The translations under genes and the position numbers were made by a program. Shown piece after piece: positions 16,124-25,477 of a stretch of 64,000 nt of DNA. Within the stretch, counting starts at the first letter, position 1. The number at the start of each line of letters is the position of its first letter. Origin of the DNA: Prochlorococcus sp. AG-418-C09. Its GTDB lineage: Bacteria > Cyanobacteriota > Cyanobacteriia > PCC-6307 > Cyanobiaceae. Where the stretch lies: positions 1 through 64,000 of the forward strand of contig QCLS01000007.1 of assembly GCA_003214355.1 (NCBI GenBank), in the 5' to 3' direction. The notes below the pieces were generated by a model. That model saw only the letters and a list, made by a program, of their open reading frames with translations, was not told the origin of the DNA and made no database searches.

Positions 16124-17257
16124 TTATTTGATTTTTGCAAGATAATTGTATATATCAATATGAGTTCTTACAATTTTGTTTATATCGAAAATCTTTTCGG
16201 CTCTTTTTCTAGAGGCTATAGACATTGATTTAAGCTTATCCTTATCCTGAAGAAGTAATAAAATGGCATTTGCTAAGACATTTGATTCTTTTGGAGGTAT
16301 AACTAAACCAGTGACATTTTCTTCTATTGCATCTCTACATCCTGGCTTGTCCGATGTAATAATCGCTCTTCCACATGCTGCTGCTTCACTAAGCACTTTT
16401 GGAAGTCCCTCTGGATAGTAAGATGGCAAAACTACTATATGTGAATTTGGTATTAATTTATGAATATCATTTCGAAAACCTAGATATTCAATATCACCAT
16501 TTGATATCCAATTTCTAATCTCTTTATTTTTGATCGCAAGGGGATTAGATTCGTCAGGTTTCCCTATTAGCTGAAATCTTACTGAATAACCTTTTTCTTT
16601 AATTATTCTGGCAGAATTAACAAACTCTCTAACACCTTTTGAAATGATTAATCTTGATGCCATTATTATTATGGGAATACCATCAGGTAAATCTTTATGT
16701 TTGAATTTATCTAAATCCACTCCTGATCCGGGTATTAGTTTAGTCTCAGATTCATTTATTGCGCAAAATTTACATAATAGGAATTTGTCATTTGGATTCT
16801 GAAAAATTATTATTCTATTTTTACCGGACAAAGAAAAACGATACAAATAGAGGAACAGTTTCTTTCTTAATTTAGAAATTAATGTTGGAGATATAAATAT
16901 ATGACCCAATCCGGAAATCGCATAAATTATTTTATTTATTTTTAAAATTCTTGCTGAGATCCCTCCAAAAAGAATTGGTTGAAATGTAACAAGATGTAGA
17001 ATATCAGGTTTTATATTTCTTAAGAGATTGAATATCTGAAAGAAACCTCTAATTATGCTAAAAAGATTTTTCCCACTTCTATCTAAAAAAATTTTATGTA
17101 TTTTGAAACCTTTTGAAATTAGTTTTTTTTCTAATGCAGGATTAGTTATTGTAGTAGCTATGTGCACCTCATAGCCTTTTTTTAAAGCTTCAATAGCAAT
17201 TGGCAATCTATGAGAAATAAAGAACCAATCTACATTAACAATAATTAAAAGCTTCAA
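16124..17257 (-). CDS. Glycosyltransferase family 4
   Basis: A 377-residue GT-B enzyme. The N-terminal domain begins LLIIVNVDWFFISHRLP, a start seen in PglA/WbpH-like transferases. The C-terminal domain has the retaining GT4 signature SYYPEGLPKVLSEAAACG with its EX7E-type spacing, followed by GLVIPP. It transfers a sugar to the growing lipid-linked glycan at the inner membrane. The start is TTG (17257), the only plausible codon ahead of the conserved strand. It is separated from asnB upstream by the 196-base gap 17258-17453. Donor and acceptor sugars cannot be read from the sequence. Confidence 0.82.
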   Translation of the reverse strand: MKLLIIVNVDWFFISHRLPIAIEALKKGYEVHIATTITNPALEKKLISKGFKIHKIFLDRSGKNLFSIIRGFFQIFNLLRNIKPDILHLVTFQPILFGGISARILKINKIIYAISGLGHIFISPTLISKLRKKLFLYLYRFSLSGKNRIIIFQNPNDKFLLCKFCAINESETKLIPGSGVDLDKFKHKDLPDGIPIIIMASRLIISKGVREFVNSARIIKEKGYSVRFQLIGKPDESNPLAIKNKEIRNWISNGDIEYLGFRNDIHKLIPNSHIVVLPSYYPEGLPKVLSEAAACGRAIITSDKPGCRDAIEENVTGLVIPPKESNVLANAILLLLQDKDKLKSMSIASRKRAEKIFDINKIVRTHIDIYNYLAKIK

Positions 17258-17453
17258 AGTTTTATGCCTATATTAAAAATTAAATTTAATTCTAAAATAA
17301 GTCTAGGTAAATAATATATAAATAGGCAGAAAGAAATAAAAATCTGTGAAATCAATCAGAAATTAGAAAGATATTTATTATCAAATATTAGAAAAAATTA
17401 GTTAATTATATTTCCCTAAAAAAATTATAAGAATTTTATTAGTTAAATAATAT

Positions 17454-19418
17454 TTAATAGTTGTTTTTTTTATTCTCAATAAGCCAAGATTGGAACATGA
17501 GAATTGTCCAGAGCTGAGAAGACCAATCCCTTTTACCAGAAATGTGCTCTTTCCATTTCTTATTTATATGTTCTGAATGAAAGAAATTTTGAGAGTAAAT
17601 TAAATTTGGATCAATAAGATCCTCGGCCCATTCTCGCAAAGGTCCTCTTAACCAATCGCCTATGGGTACTGCAAAACCAGATTTAGGACCTTGATAAATT
17701 TTCTTAGGTAAATATTTGTTTAGGACTTGTCTCAATATCCATTTACTTCGATTCCCTCGCATTTTCATAGAAAGTGGAATACTCCATGCAAATTCTATAA
17801 GTTTATGATTTAGCATTGGCATTCGAGTCTCCAGAGAACTACTCATCGAGGCTCTATCAGTTTTTACAAGGATATCATTTGGCAAATACCCTTTGGCATC
17901 CATCAACATCATTTGATGTTGGAGATCCATTTTTTCTTTGGATGTAAAAAGAAATTGTGCCTGATTAAATTTATCCCTTTTATCTATAAGAATCTCATTA
18001 GAATCTTGCCATGATGAAATAACACACAAATATAGTTCATAAATAGTTTCTGCGTTTAAAATGTTAGATATCTTGTGGATTTTTATTCCTGGATTATTGA
18101 TTTGCAAATAATTTGGAATAACAGCCTTGAAGAATTTATAGAAATTATCCCAAGAGGAAATTGGGAAATAATAAATGAATCTTGATATGAATTTTCTTAA
18201 AATAGGAGGAAGAATCTTAATTAACTTCCAAATCTTTGGTCCAGCTAAATATCTATTATATCCACAAAATAATTCATCACCGCCATCACCAGAAAGACAT
18301 ACTTTTACACTTCTTGATGAAAATTCACTTATTAAAGTAGTCGGTATTTGGGATTCATCTGCAAAAGGCTCATCATAAATTGTTGGGATTTTGGGTATTA
18401 TTTGAAGGGCATCATTTGATGAAAAAATTATTTCATTGTGACTTGTCCCGAGGTAATTCGCTATACTCCGGGCTTTAAAAGATTCATCATAATCATGTTC
18501 ATTGAATCCCACAGTAAATGTTTTAATTGGATTTGAAGATAAATTTTGCATTATAGATACTATTGATGATGAATCAATGCCTCCTGATAAAAAAGCACCT
18601 ATTGGAACATCGCCTAACAATTGCTCAGAAATTGTTTTTTTCAAAAGCAGATCAAGGAATTCAATGGCATCAGAATCCGAACTCACAAAAGGATTGATTT
18701 TTCGTTCGTAGGCAATAGAGTTAATATCCCAATAATTTGTTGGCTTTGGTATCGATTTTTTTGATATGTCATTCATATGGAATTCTAAGTACATCCCAGG
18801 TTCTAGCTTATAAATTTCTTTATAAATAGAATATGGGGCTGGGATATTTCCAAATCTTAAGTAAGTACCAAGAATCGTTTTATCAATTTCAGCTGAGAAA
18901 CTGGGGAATGCATTCAGAGCTTTAAGCTCGGAACTAAAAAGTAAAGAAGAATTACTAAAACCATAATAAAGAGGCTTCTCTCCCATACGATCCCTAGCCA
19001 AAGTCAATTTTCTTTCCTTTCTATCCCATAATGCAAAAGCATACATTCCAACTATTTTTTCTAGGGTTTTCTGGATACCCCAATGAGCAATAGCATTAAT
19101 TATGGTTTCGGTATCTGAATGTCCTTTCCATTTAAGAGATTTTGGAAGTTGTTTCCTTATTGAAATATGATTATATATCTCACCATTTAAAATAATACAA
19201 AATCTTTTACATATAGAGAACATTGGCTGATGTCCTGCAGAAGATAAATCTACAATTGCTAAACGTCTATGTGAGAGGGCAATTCCAACTTCATAATCAA
19301 TCCATAATCCATCATCATCAGGACCTCTATGAATAAGCTTTTTTGACATTGATATTATGGTCTTCTTTATAGATTCATTATCTAAATCAAAAGAGATAAA
19401 ACCCGTGATACCGCACAT
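17454..19418 (-). CDS. asnB: Asparagine synthetase (glutamine-hydrolysing)
   Basis: A 654-residue protein with the full AsnB plan. Cys 2 starts a class II glutamine amidotransferase domain (MCGITGF, then RGPDD at 31-35 and LNGEIYN at 78-84), followed by the ATP-pyrophosphatase synthetase domain with SGGIDSSS (278-285) and LSGDGGDE. AsnB paralogues are common inside O-antigen clusters, where they may amidate uronic or other acid sugars; WbpS in Pseudomonas is an example. Its position between glycosyltransferases, near UDP-uronate genes, favours this over amino-acid supply, but both remain possible. ATG start at 19418, 19 bases after the preceding GT4 stop. Confidence 0.9.
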   Translation of the reverse strand: MCGITGFISFDLDNESIKKTIISMSKKLIHRGPDDDGLWIDYEVGIALSHRRLAIVDLSSAGHQPMFSICKRFCIILNGEIYNHISIRKQLPKSLKWKGHSDTETIINAIAHWGIQKTLEKIVGMYAFALWDRKERKLTLARDRMGEKPLYYGFSNSSLLFSSELKALNAFPSFSAEIDKTILGTYLRFGNIPAPYSIYKEIYKLEPGMYLEFHMNDISKKSIPKPTNYWDINSIAYERKINPFVSSDSDAIEFLDLLLKKTISEQLLGDVPIGAFLSGGIDSSSIVSIMQNLSSNPIKTFTVGFNEHDYDESFKARSIANYLGTSHNEIIFSSNDALQIIPKIPTIYDEPFADESQIPTTLISEFSSRSVKVCLSGDGGDELFCGYNRYLAGPKIWKLIKILPPILRKFISRFIYYFPISSWDNFYKFFKAVIPNYLQINNPGIKIHKISNILNAETIYELYLCVISSWQDSNEILIDKRDKFNQAQFLFTSKEKMDLQHQMMLMDAKGYLPNDILVKTDRASMSSSLETRMPMLNHKLIEFAWSIPLSMKMRGNRSKWILRQVLNKYLPKKIYQGPKSGFAVPIGDWLRGPLREWAEDLIDPNLIYSQNFFHSEHINKKWKEHISGKRDWSSQLWTILMFQSWLIENKKNNY

Positions 19419-19437
19419 GAATTTATTTAACTATAAA

Positions 19438-20550
19438 TCACCCTTTATCTTCCACAATACTATAAAAAAGTTCCGCCCACTCATTTATAATCTCTTTTTC
19501 AGAAAAAGTTCTTTGAATTTCTTTCTTACCATTGGCGCCAAGGAAACCTCTAAGTTCACTGTCTGACATGATATTTTGTAAACCATTGGCTAATGATTCT
19601 GAGCGATTCTGGCTGCCATCAACTAATAAGCCAGTTTTTTTATGAATTATCAATTCATTTGTGCCTGGACAATTTGCGAATCCAACACAAGGTAAACCAT
19701 AAGTCATTGCCTCGGCTGTAACTAGTCCATAGGATTCGTAATGTGAAGAAATCACAAAGATGTCAGCATTGATATATTCTTTTTCTATCTGATTAGTAAC
19801 GCTTTTTATCAAAATTCGATTATTTAAATCTAGTTCTTTGATACTATCTTCAAGTCTTTTCTTAAGAAATCCACTACCAATAATTCTTAATTCCCAATCT
19901 TGAAATTGATTACATATCTTAGAAAAGGCCTTAATTAGTGTAATTTGGTCTTTCTGCGGATCTAATCTACCAATATTAAGAATTGTTTTTCTATTTTTTG
20001 AAGTTAATTGAAGTCTCTTTTGATTTTCTATTGAAATGGGATTCGCTATTATTTTCATTTTATTAGAGATAATTAAAGGATATTTTCTTTTAATACTCTT
20101 TGATAAAACTGTAAATTTATTAATTCTGAAAGATGAAATTAATAATAAGAGAAATTGGATAGGGCGACTTTTATAATGATCGATTGTAATATGTTCGCTA
20201 GCGATAATGGGTATAGATTTGTTTAGAAGCGCAAATGCAAGAGGTATATAAATAGAATGCATAAAGCCTACAATTAGGTCTGGTTTATTATTTGTGATAT
20301 ATGACTTTAGGAAATGTATTCTTCGAAAAAACTCAATAATATTTGACTTAGAAGATGAATCTCCAATAGATATATTTATTCTTTTTACTCTTGGATCTAT
20401 AGGATAAAAACTATTAGCCCCTTTTTTGTCAAATGTAATTACGTAAATATCAAAACCTTTTTCAACTAGTGCAGAAGTTATTCTGCAAAAAACTCTTTCA
20501 GCTCCTCCTACAGAGTTGGAAAGATTCTTTATAGCAAAAAAGATTTTCAA
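19438..20550 (-). CDS. Glycosyltransferase family 4
   Basis: A 370-residue GT-B enzyme. The N-terminal region SVGGAERVFCRITSALVEKG is the nucleotide-fold start typical of GT4 proteins such as PglJ/PglH-like enzymes. NIGRLDPQKDQITLIKAF opens the donor-binding domain, and SHYESYGLVTAEAMTYGLP gives the EX7E motif. The start is a TTG at 20550 that shares the tetramer TTGA with the stop of the upstream glycosyltransferase, indicating translational coupling. It shows the same plan as that neighbour, so the two are probably ancient paralogues acting in consecutive steps. Confidence 0.85.
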   Translation of the reverse strand: MKIFFAIKNLSNSVGGAERVFCRITSALVEKGFDIYVITFDKKGANSFYPIDPRVKRINISIGDSSSKSNIIEFFRRIHFLKSYITNNKPDLIVGFMHSIYIPLAFALLNKSIPIIASEHITIDHYKSRPIQFLLLLISSFRINKFTVLSKSIKRKYPLIISNKMKIIANPISIENQKRLQLTSKNRKTILNIGRLDPQKDQITLIKAFSKICNQFQDWELRIIGSGFLKKRLEDSIKELDLNNRILIKSVTNQIEKEYINADIFVISSHYESYGLVTAEAMTYGLPCVGFANCPGTNELIIHKKTGLLVDGSQNRSESLANGLQNIMSDSELRGFLGANGKKEIQRTFSEKEIINEWAELFYSIVEDKG

Positions 20551-21662
20551 GATCTATTTCTCGCGATTTCCAAAAATAAACTTTCCCATTCATTAAAAAT
20601 AAGATTTGGTTGGTATTTTTTAATTGATAAGTTGGCGATTCTTCCAGCTTCCTTTCGAAATTTGCTATTGTCAATCATTTCTTGAAGTGCTAATGAATAT
20701 GCCTTTTCATTATATTCAGATAAAATCCCATTTCTTTTATGAATCAAAAGCTCATTAACACCTGAAGTATTGTAAAGCCCTACGGCAGGTAGTCCCTGTC
20801 TAAATGCTTCAGTTAGCACATTTGGAAAACCTTCCCATAAAGATGGGAAAGCTAAGAATGAGCTTTCCCTGTACCAAATGTCTACATCTTTAACCCTGCC
20901 AATAATTTCTACTCTATTATTTAAAGATTTTTCATATATTAAATCTTCAATTAGCTTGCGATATTCTCCTTCTCCAACAAGTGTTAAGACCCATTCGGGA
21001 TTATTTTTTGCTATTAGTGAAAATGAATTTATTAGAAAAAGTTGATTCTTTTGTAAAGATAGTCTTCCAATATTTAGGATTCTTTTTGGGCATGAATTTT
21101 GCTCATTTGGAAAGAAAGGATCTATGGATGGTTTGACAGGGTTTTGAATCGTATGAATCTTTGATCTTAGAAAATGGGGATATTTAAATTTATAACTATC
21201 AAATTGAACAGTAATGCAATCAGAAAAAAATAGAGCTAGGCAAGATAAAAAACGATTCTTTTTACTATTCTTTGTGAATTTGAATAAATCTGGAGAATTC
21301 CTTTCGGCAGCAATTATTGGTATTGATAAACCAATCAGAGCTGTACGAATGGCAATAAATGTACCCACCTGAAACCCAATTACTAATGATGGCCTAAGTT
21401 TTTTTAAATAATTCCTTATATATAACTGACGTTTGAATCTTACATTCCAACTTGCCTTTATGTCTGGTGCTCCTAAATTAAGTTTTATCCATTTTATATT
21501 AGGATTTAGATCATAGTGAGGTTCGGCATTCAACTCATCCCAGGTCAATAATATTACTTTATGTCCACGAATGACCATCTCATTCATTATCCAACTGGCT
21601 ATCCGCTCAATACCTCCAGCCATATTGTTGAAATTGCGACAAGCGAATACCAATGTAAGCAT
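20547..21662 (-). CDS. Glycosyltransferase family 4
   Basis: A 371-residue GT-B enzyme. NMAGGIERIASWIMNEMVIRG at the N-terminus, NIGRLSLQKNQLFLINSF at the start of the second domain and SLWEGFPNVLTEAFRQGLP as the donor-site EX7E motif mark family GT4. It is paralogous to the next gene downstream and overlaps it by four bases. The ATG start at 21662 follows the methyltransferase gene stop by 27 bases. It lies in a minus-strand run that reaches from 26.3 kb down to 16.1 kb and looks like one surface-glycan operon. Sugar specificity is unknown. Confidence 0.85.
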   Translation of the reverse strand: MLTLVFACRNFNNMAGGIERIASWIMNEMVIRGHKVILLTWDELNAEPHYDLNPNIKWIKLNLGAPDIKASWNVRFKRQLYIRNYLKKLRPSLVIGFQVGTFIAIRTALIGLSIPIIAAERNSPDLFKFTKNSKKNRFLSCLALFFSDCITVQFDSYKFKYPHFLRSKIHTIQNPVKPSIDPFFPNEQNSCPKRILNIGRLSLQKNQLFLINSFSLIAKNNPEWVLTLVGEGEYRKLIEDLIYEKSLNNRVEIIGRVKDVDIWYRESSFLAFPSLWEGFPNVLTEAFRQGLPAVGLYNTSGVNELLIHKRNGILSEYNEKAYSLALQEMIDNSKFRKEAGRIANLSIKKYQPNLIFNEWESLFLEIARNRS

Positions 21663-21689
21663 AATTTAAATTAAAAATAAATAATTTAT

Positions 21690-22463
21690 TTAGTATTTAG
21701 TTACATCTATAAGGAAGCTTTTATTACTGACCTTACTATGTTTGTATTGTCTTCTTCTGAAAAAAATATTTTTAATTTTCCATAAAAAAATATTATATCT
21801 TTGTTTTAAAAAAATAGGATCATTAAGGGGTTCTTTTTTAGAAGAGACTTTACATATTTTAGCAAGACCTGTTGATCCCCGCATAAATGAGAGGTCAATA
21901 ATATTTAAATTAGAATTAAAAATAGCTTCTATAAGTTGATGAATTTTTCTATTAGAAATCTCTATACTTATATTGTCCTTTCTTTGACCTTCTAAATAGG
22001 GCCCTGAATCTACATCATCTAGAAAAATCATACCTCCTTTTTTTAAATAGGGAAACCAACCATATATTTCTTTATAAACATGCTGGGGAGTATGTAATGA
22101 ATCGATATAAATTACGTCAATTCCTTTTCTTAAAATCGGAGCATATTCGATAATCTTTTCTACATTTGTAGAATCTATTTGAATAAATTTCCATTGTTTA
22201 GAGTTAGAAATATTTGAGCAATCTCTTATGTCAACTGATACTAAATTAGCATTAGGTTTGGGAAGAATTGCATTAAGGAAGACTTTTGTACTTTGGCCTC
22301 GATCTACCCCTAACTCAAGAATAGTAGGAGATGATCTTCTGGAAACTTCTTCATGCAATTCTAATAGTTGCCTTGCGGCAAATCTAGTTTCATTCTCTTT
22401 ATGGGAGAAATCTTTTAAAACATTTATGTATTCTTGAAAAGATGAACTTTTATCAGTATTCAT
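21690..22463 (-). CDS. Class I SAM methyltransferase (Methyltransf_24 / CmcI-like)
   Basis: A 257-residue protein. TILELGVDRGQST is the SAM loop, LVSVDIRD gives the ribose-binding acidic residue, and IDVIYIDSLHTPQHVYKEI followed by GGMIFLDDVDSGPY is the signature of the Methyltransf_24/CmcI-like group, where the DDV/D residues and the His may bind a metal. Members methylate hydroxyls, including on glycans. The last ~55 residues are basic. It sits between GT2 and GT4 genes on the same strand, 10 bases after the upstream GT2 stop, so it is part of the operon. Substrate unknown. Confidence 0.72.
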   Translation of the reverse strand: MNTDKSSSFQEYINVLKDFSHKENETRFAARQLLELHEEVSRRSSPTILELGVDRGQSTKVFLNAILPKPNANLVSVDIRDCSNISNSKQWKFIQIDSTNVEKIIEYAPILRKGIDVIYIDSLHTPQHVYKEIYGWFPYLKKGGMIFLDDVDSGPYLEGQRKDNISIEISNRKIHQLIEAIFNSNLNIIDLSFMRGSTGLAKICKVSSKKEPLNDPIFLKQRYNIFLWKIKNIFFRRRQYKHSKVSNKSFLIDVTKY

Positions 22464-22473
22464 TTATATTCAA

Positions 22474-23526
22474 TCACCTAAGTAATTTTTTAAGAAATTT
22501 AACACATTTCAGCCGATAATTAAGACTGCTAGGGTCAGAATAAATTAATTGTTCATGCAAGAAACGATTCGATGCGGAATATAGGAAATGTTTTGTAGTT
22601 CTAAAAGGATATTTCAGAAATATTTTTATTAGTGTATAAATTGATCCTAATCCATCCGAGTTGAAGTGTTTATATCTGAGCTCTATCCACATTCTCATAT
22701 AATGATATAACCCTTTAGAGCATAAGTATTCAAAGTGCTTATTTATTAATAATAAAGAGCTTTCAAATTCAATGAGATGACTCTTGTCTCCAGTATTAGT
22801 TGCATATTGAGTTAGTACAGGCTCAGGTATGCCTATAAAATGACCCCCTTCCAGCGCTAAGCGAATTCCAAAATCTACGTCTTCTTGTCTACGCATTTTC
22901 GTATCAAAACCTCCAATATTTTCGAAGACAGACTTTCTTGCGAAGAGTGCACAAGTAGGAACTCCAGCACCATAAAAGACTCCAGATAGACGTTCAAAAA
23001 ATAATAAATAATTAGCCATCTGTTTTCCTACCGGTGGATTCCCATAAATGCCAACAGAATGAAAATGTTTTGTATATCCATTTTCGTATTTTTTTTCTCC
23101 AGATGCAAAACAAGCTACTAAATTAGTCGAATTTATTCTTTCATAAGAAACTAATTTCGCATATTGCAATTTAATTCGATCTGCTCTACTGAAATCATCA
23201 TCATCAAAGAATGCTATAAATTCTCCCTTTGCATTTGATATAATTAAGTTTCTTGAGTACGCACATCCCATATTTCTGGAATTCTTGATCACTCTAAGAT
23301 TTCTTTGTCTTGAAGAAAATGCGCTTAAAATTTTAGTTGAGTTATCAGTTGAACAGTCATCTACAACTATTATTTCATAATTATCCCATTCTTGGGATTT
23401 GGCACTAATTATTGCTTTTTCTATTGTCTCTTCTGAATTATAACAAGTTATTCCTATTGTAATAAGGGGATTTTCAGATAAATCTACTTGACTAATTTTT
23501 TTATATTTGTATTTACTATTATTCAT
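22474..23526 (-). CDS. Glycosyltransferase family 2 (first of three tandem paralogues)
   Basis: A 350-residue GT-A enzyme. ITIGITCYNSEETIEKAI starts the fold, EIIVVDDCSTDNS is the nucleotide-binding strand, and FIAFFDDDDFSRADRIKLQ carries an extended DxD metal site. GGFDTKMRRQEDVDFGIRL contains the ED acceptor/catalytic motif. The last ~100 residues are basic and hydrophobic and probably touch the membrane. The next two genes upstream share this order, including the run of four aspartates followed by an RI(K/N/S)xQ stretch, which points to tandem duplication. Its start is 3 bases after the upstream gene's stop. Confidence 0.87.
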   Translation of the reverse strand: MNNSKYKYKKISQVDLSENPLITIGITCYNSEETIEKAIISAKSQEWDNYEIIVVDDCSTDNSTKILSAFSSRQRNLRVIKNSRNMGCAYSRNLIISNAKGEFIAFFDDDDFSRADRIKLQYAKLVSYERINSTNLVACFASGEKKYENGYTKHFHSVGIYGNPPVGKQMANYLLFFERLSGVFYGAGVPTCALFARKSVFENIGGFDTKMRRQEDVDFGIRLALEGGHFIGIPEPVLTQYATNTGDKSHLIEFESSLLLINKHFEYLCSKGLYHYMRMWIELRYKHFNSDGLGSIYTLIKIFLKYPFRTTKHFLYSASNRFLHEQLIYSDPSSLNYRLKCVKFLKKLLR

Positions 23527-23529
23527 TTT

Positions 23530-24513
23530 CTAGAGTTCATCATCTTTTTTATTAGAAATAATATTATGGTAGAAAGCAAAATCAATGTTTACATTTGCTG
23601 AAGGTAAGGAAATAATCAAACGGTGCAATGTTTCTAAAGGAAAAATGATTATGAGAGTAATTAATTTAAATGTCATTTTTAAGAAATACCTTTTTGAAAA
23701 ATAGTATTTAACTTTTAACCACTTTGTACAAAATAAATAATTTCCATATTGATCTATAAAACATTTAAACTTCTTCAAAAGTAAGAAATAGTATTTGAAT
23801 TCATTTTCTTTTGTTTTGTCAACTGTAAAAGTCATTTTTTGTTTGACTAGAGGTTCCTTAATGCCTACAAAATGCGCTCCATTTAAAGATAATCTTATAC
23901 ATAATTCAGTATCTTCAGAACGTCTAAATGTAGAATCAAAACCACCAATATTTTTATATGTTTTCAAACGTGCCATTTGACTACAGGTTGGGCAAGATCC
24001 ATATCCATCTTTTAAATGTTTACCTAGTAATATTCTTTTGGCAACTTCTATTCCTGCGGGAGCAGGGGAATCGTTTCTAGTACCCATTGTTGGCCTAATT
24101 CTAGTCCTCCCATTGGGATATATAACTTCACGACTACTATGGCAAATTATTGGTTTATTAGAATTGTAATTCATTTCATATTCTATTATCCTTCTGTATT
24201 GAATATTTATTCGATTTCTATTACTTAAGTCATCATCATCAAAGAATGCAAGAAATTGTCCCTTTGATTCTTCAATTATTTTGTTTCTGACAAAACCTAT
24301 TCCATAGTTATTTTTATTTCTAAAGTATCTAATTTCCTTATTTCTTAGAGCCAAATTTTTGATTATTTCAAATGTCTGATCGTTAGAGTAATCATCTACG
24401 ATAACAATCTCTATTGGCCTCCAGGTTTGATTTAAAGCAGAATAGATTGAATCTTTAATACTTTCAGCAGCATTAAAACTTGCAATTCCAATTGTGATAA
24501 GTGGTTTAGGCAT
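23530..24513 (-). CDS. Glycosyltransferase family 2 (second tandem paralogue)
   Basis: A 327-residue GT-A enzyme. LITIGIASFNAAESIKDSI, EIVIVDDYSNDQT and FLAFFDDDDLSNRNRINIQ match the neighbouring GT2 proteins segment by segment, and GGFDSTFRRSEDTELCIRL provides the catalytic ED. A hydrophobic stretch near residues 275-295 suggests membrane association. A difference from its sisters is a cysteine-containing segment before the acceptor loop (GSCPTCSQMARL), in which two cysteines stand three apart; this could bind metal or be incidental. Its start follows the upstream GT2 stop by five bases. Confidence 0.87.
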   Translation of the reverse strand: MPKPLITIGIASFNAAESIKDSIYSALNQTWRPIEIVIVDDYSNDQTFEIIKNLALRNKEIRYFRNKNNYGIGFVRNKIIEESKGQFLAFFDDDDLSNRNRINIQYRRIIEYEMNYNSNKPIICHSSREVIYPNGRTRIRPTMGTRNDSPAPAGIEVAKRILLGKHLKDGYGSCPTCSQMARLKTYKNIGGFDSTFRRSEDTELCIRLSLNGAHFVGIKEPLVKQKMTFTVDKTKENEFKYYFLLLKKFKCFIDQYGNYLFCTKWLKVKYYFSKRYFLKMTFKLITLIIIFPLETLHRLIISLPSANVNIDFAFYHNIISNKKDDEL

Positions 24514-24518
24514 GGGAA

Positions 24519-25448
24519 TTATTTTTTGATTAGCTTTTTAATTAAAGATATTTTTTTTAAGAAATTTATCAATAAAATTGGAGATAATAATAGTGCCAAA
24601 ATTCGATAATAAATCCCAATAATTTTTTGCTTTTTATTAATATAAAAATTAGATTTTGCGATCTGTCTAGAGGCATAATAAAAGCGACGTTTTTTTAGGA
24701 ATTTTTTATATTTCTCTCTTAATTTCAGAGAATAAATTAATGGGATTTTTCCTGCCTTATCAGAACCTGAAGTTTTATACATATTAACGAGAGGTTCATC
24801 TACTGCTATAAAATAAGCACCTTTAAAAGAAGCTCTTATAGCAAAATCCCATTCAGATGTTCTTCTGAATTTTTCATCAAAAAAACCTATTTTATTTATC
24901 ATATTTCTCCTAAACATTAAGGTGCAACTGCCAAACATACCCCATGCCTTATTAATATTTACTGGCATTCCTAAGATGAACTCTGCTACTTCTATTCCTT
25001 TTGGCACTGGTTCTTTTCTTCCAATAGCAAAAGCTGTATGATCTGATTTTAATTCTCCTCGTTTATATATATTACGATTTGAGTAACAAAGGGTAATTGA
25101 GTTCTTATTCTTTCTTTCAAATTCAATAATTCTACTTACTTGCTTTGAAATGCGATTATTTTTATTTTCATCATCATCGTCGAAGATAGCAATGAATTCA
25201 CCCTTGGCGTTTCTTATACCTGTATTTAATGCAGCAGGATATCCTAAATTAGAATCATGCCTATATAGAGATATTCTTGAATCTTTGTTAGAAATTTCTG
25301 ATAATATTTTAAAAGAAGAGTCAGTTGAACAATCATCAATTATTATTATTTCCAAATCCTCCCAATTTTGTCTTAAAGCACTTTTAACGGCTCTTTTGAT
25401 AGTCTCCTGAGAGTTAAAACATGTAATAATTACTGAAACTAAACTCAT
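24519..25448 (-). CDS. Glycosyltransferase family 2 (third tandem paralogue)
   Basis: A 309-residue GT-A enzyme and the first of the three in transcription order. VSVIITCFNSQETIKRAV, EIIIIDDCSTDSS and FIAIFDDDDENKNNRISKQ give the donor and metal sites; GFFDEKFRRTSEWDFAIR replaces the ED of its sisters with EW-D, a small change at the acceptor/catalytic motif. The C-terminus ends in a hydrophobic helix and a lysine-rich tail (about 280-309). Its sugar specificity is unknown. ATG at 25448, 29 bases after the stop of the kinase-like gene upstream. Confidence 0.87.
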   Translation of the reverse strand: MSLVSVIITCFNSQETIKRAVKSALRQNWEDLEIIIIDDCSTDSSFKILSEISNKDSRISLYRHDSNLGYPAALNTGIRNAKGEFIAIFDDDDENKNNRISKQVSRIIEFERKNKNSITLCYSNRNIYKRGELKSDHTAFAIGRKEPVPKGIEVAEFILGMPVNINKAWGMFGSCTLMFRRNMINKIGFFDEKFRRTSEWDFAIRASFKGAYFIAVDEPLVNMYKTSGSDKAGKIPLIYSLKLREKYKKFLKKRRFYYASRQIAKSNFYINKKQKIIGIYYRILALLLSPILLINFLKKISLIKKLIKK

Positions 25449-25477
25449 AAATTTAATTATAAAATTGAAAGTTCATA

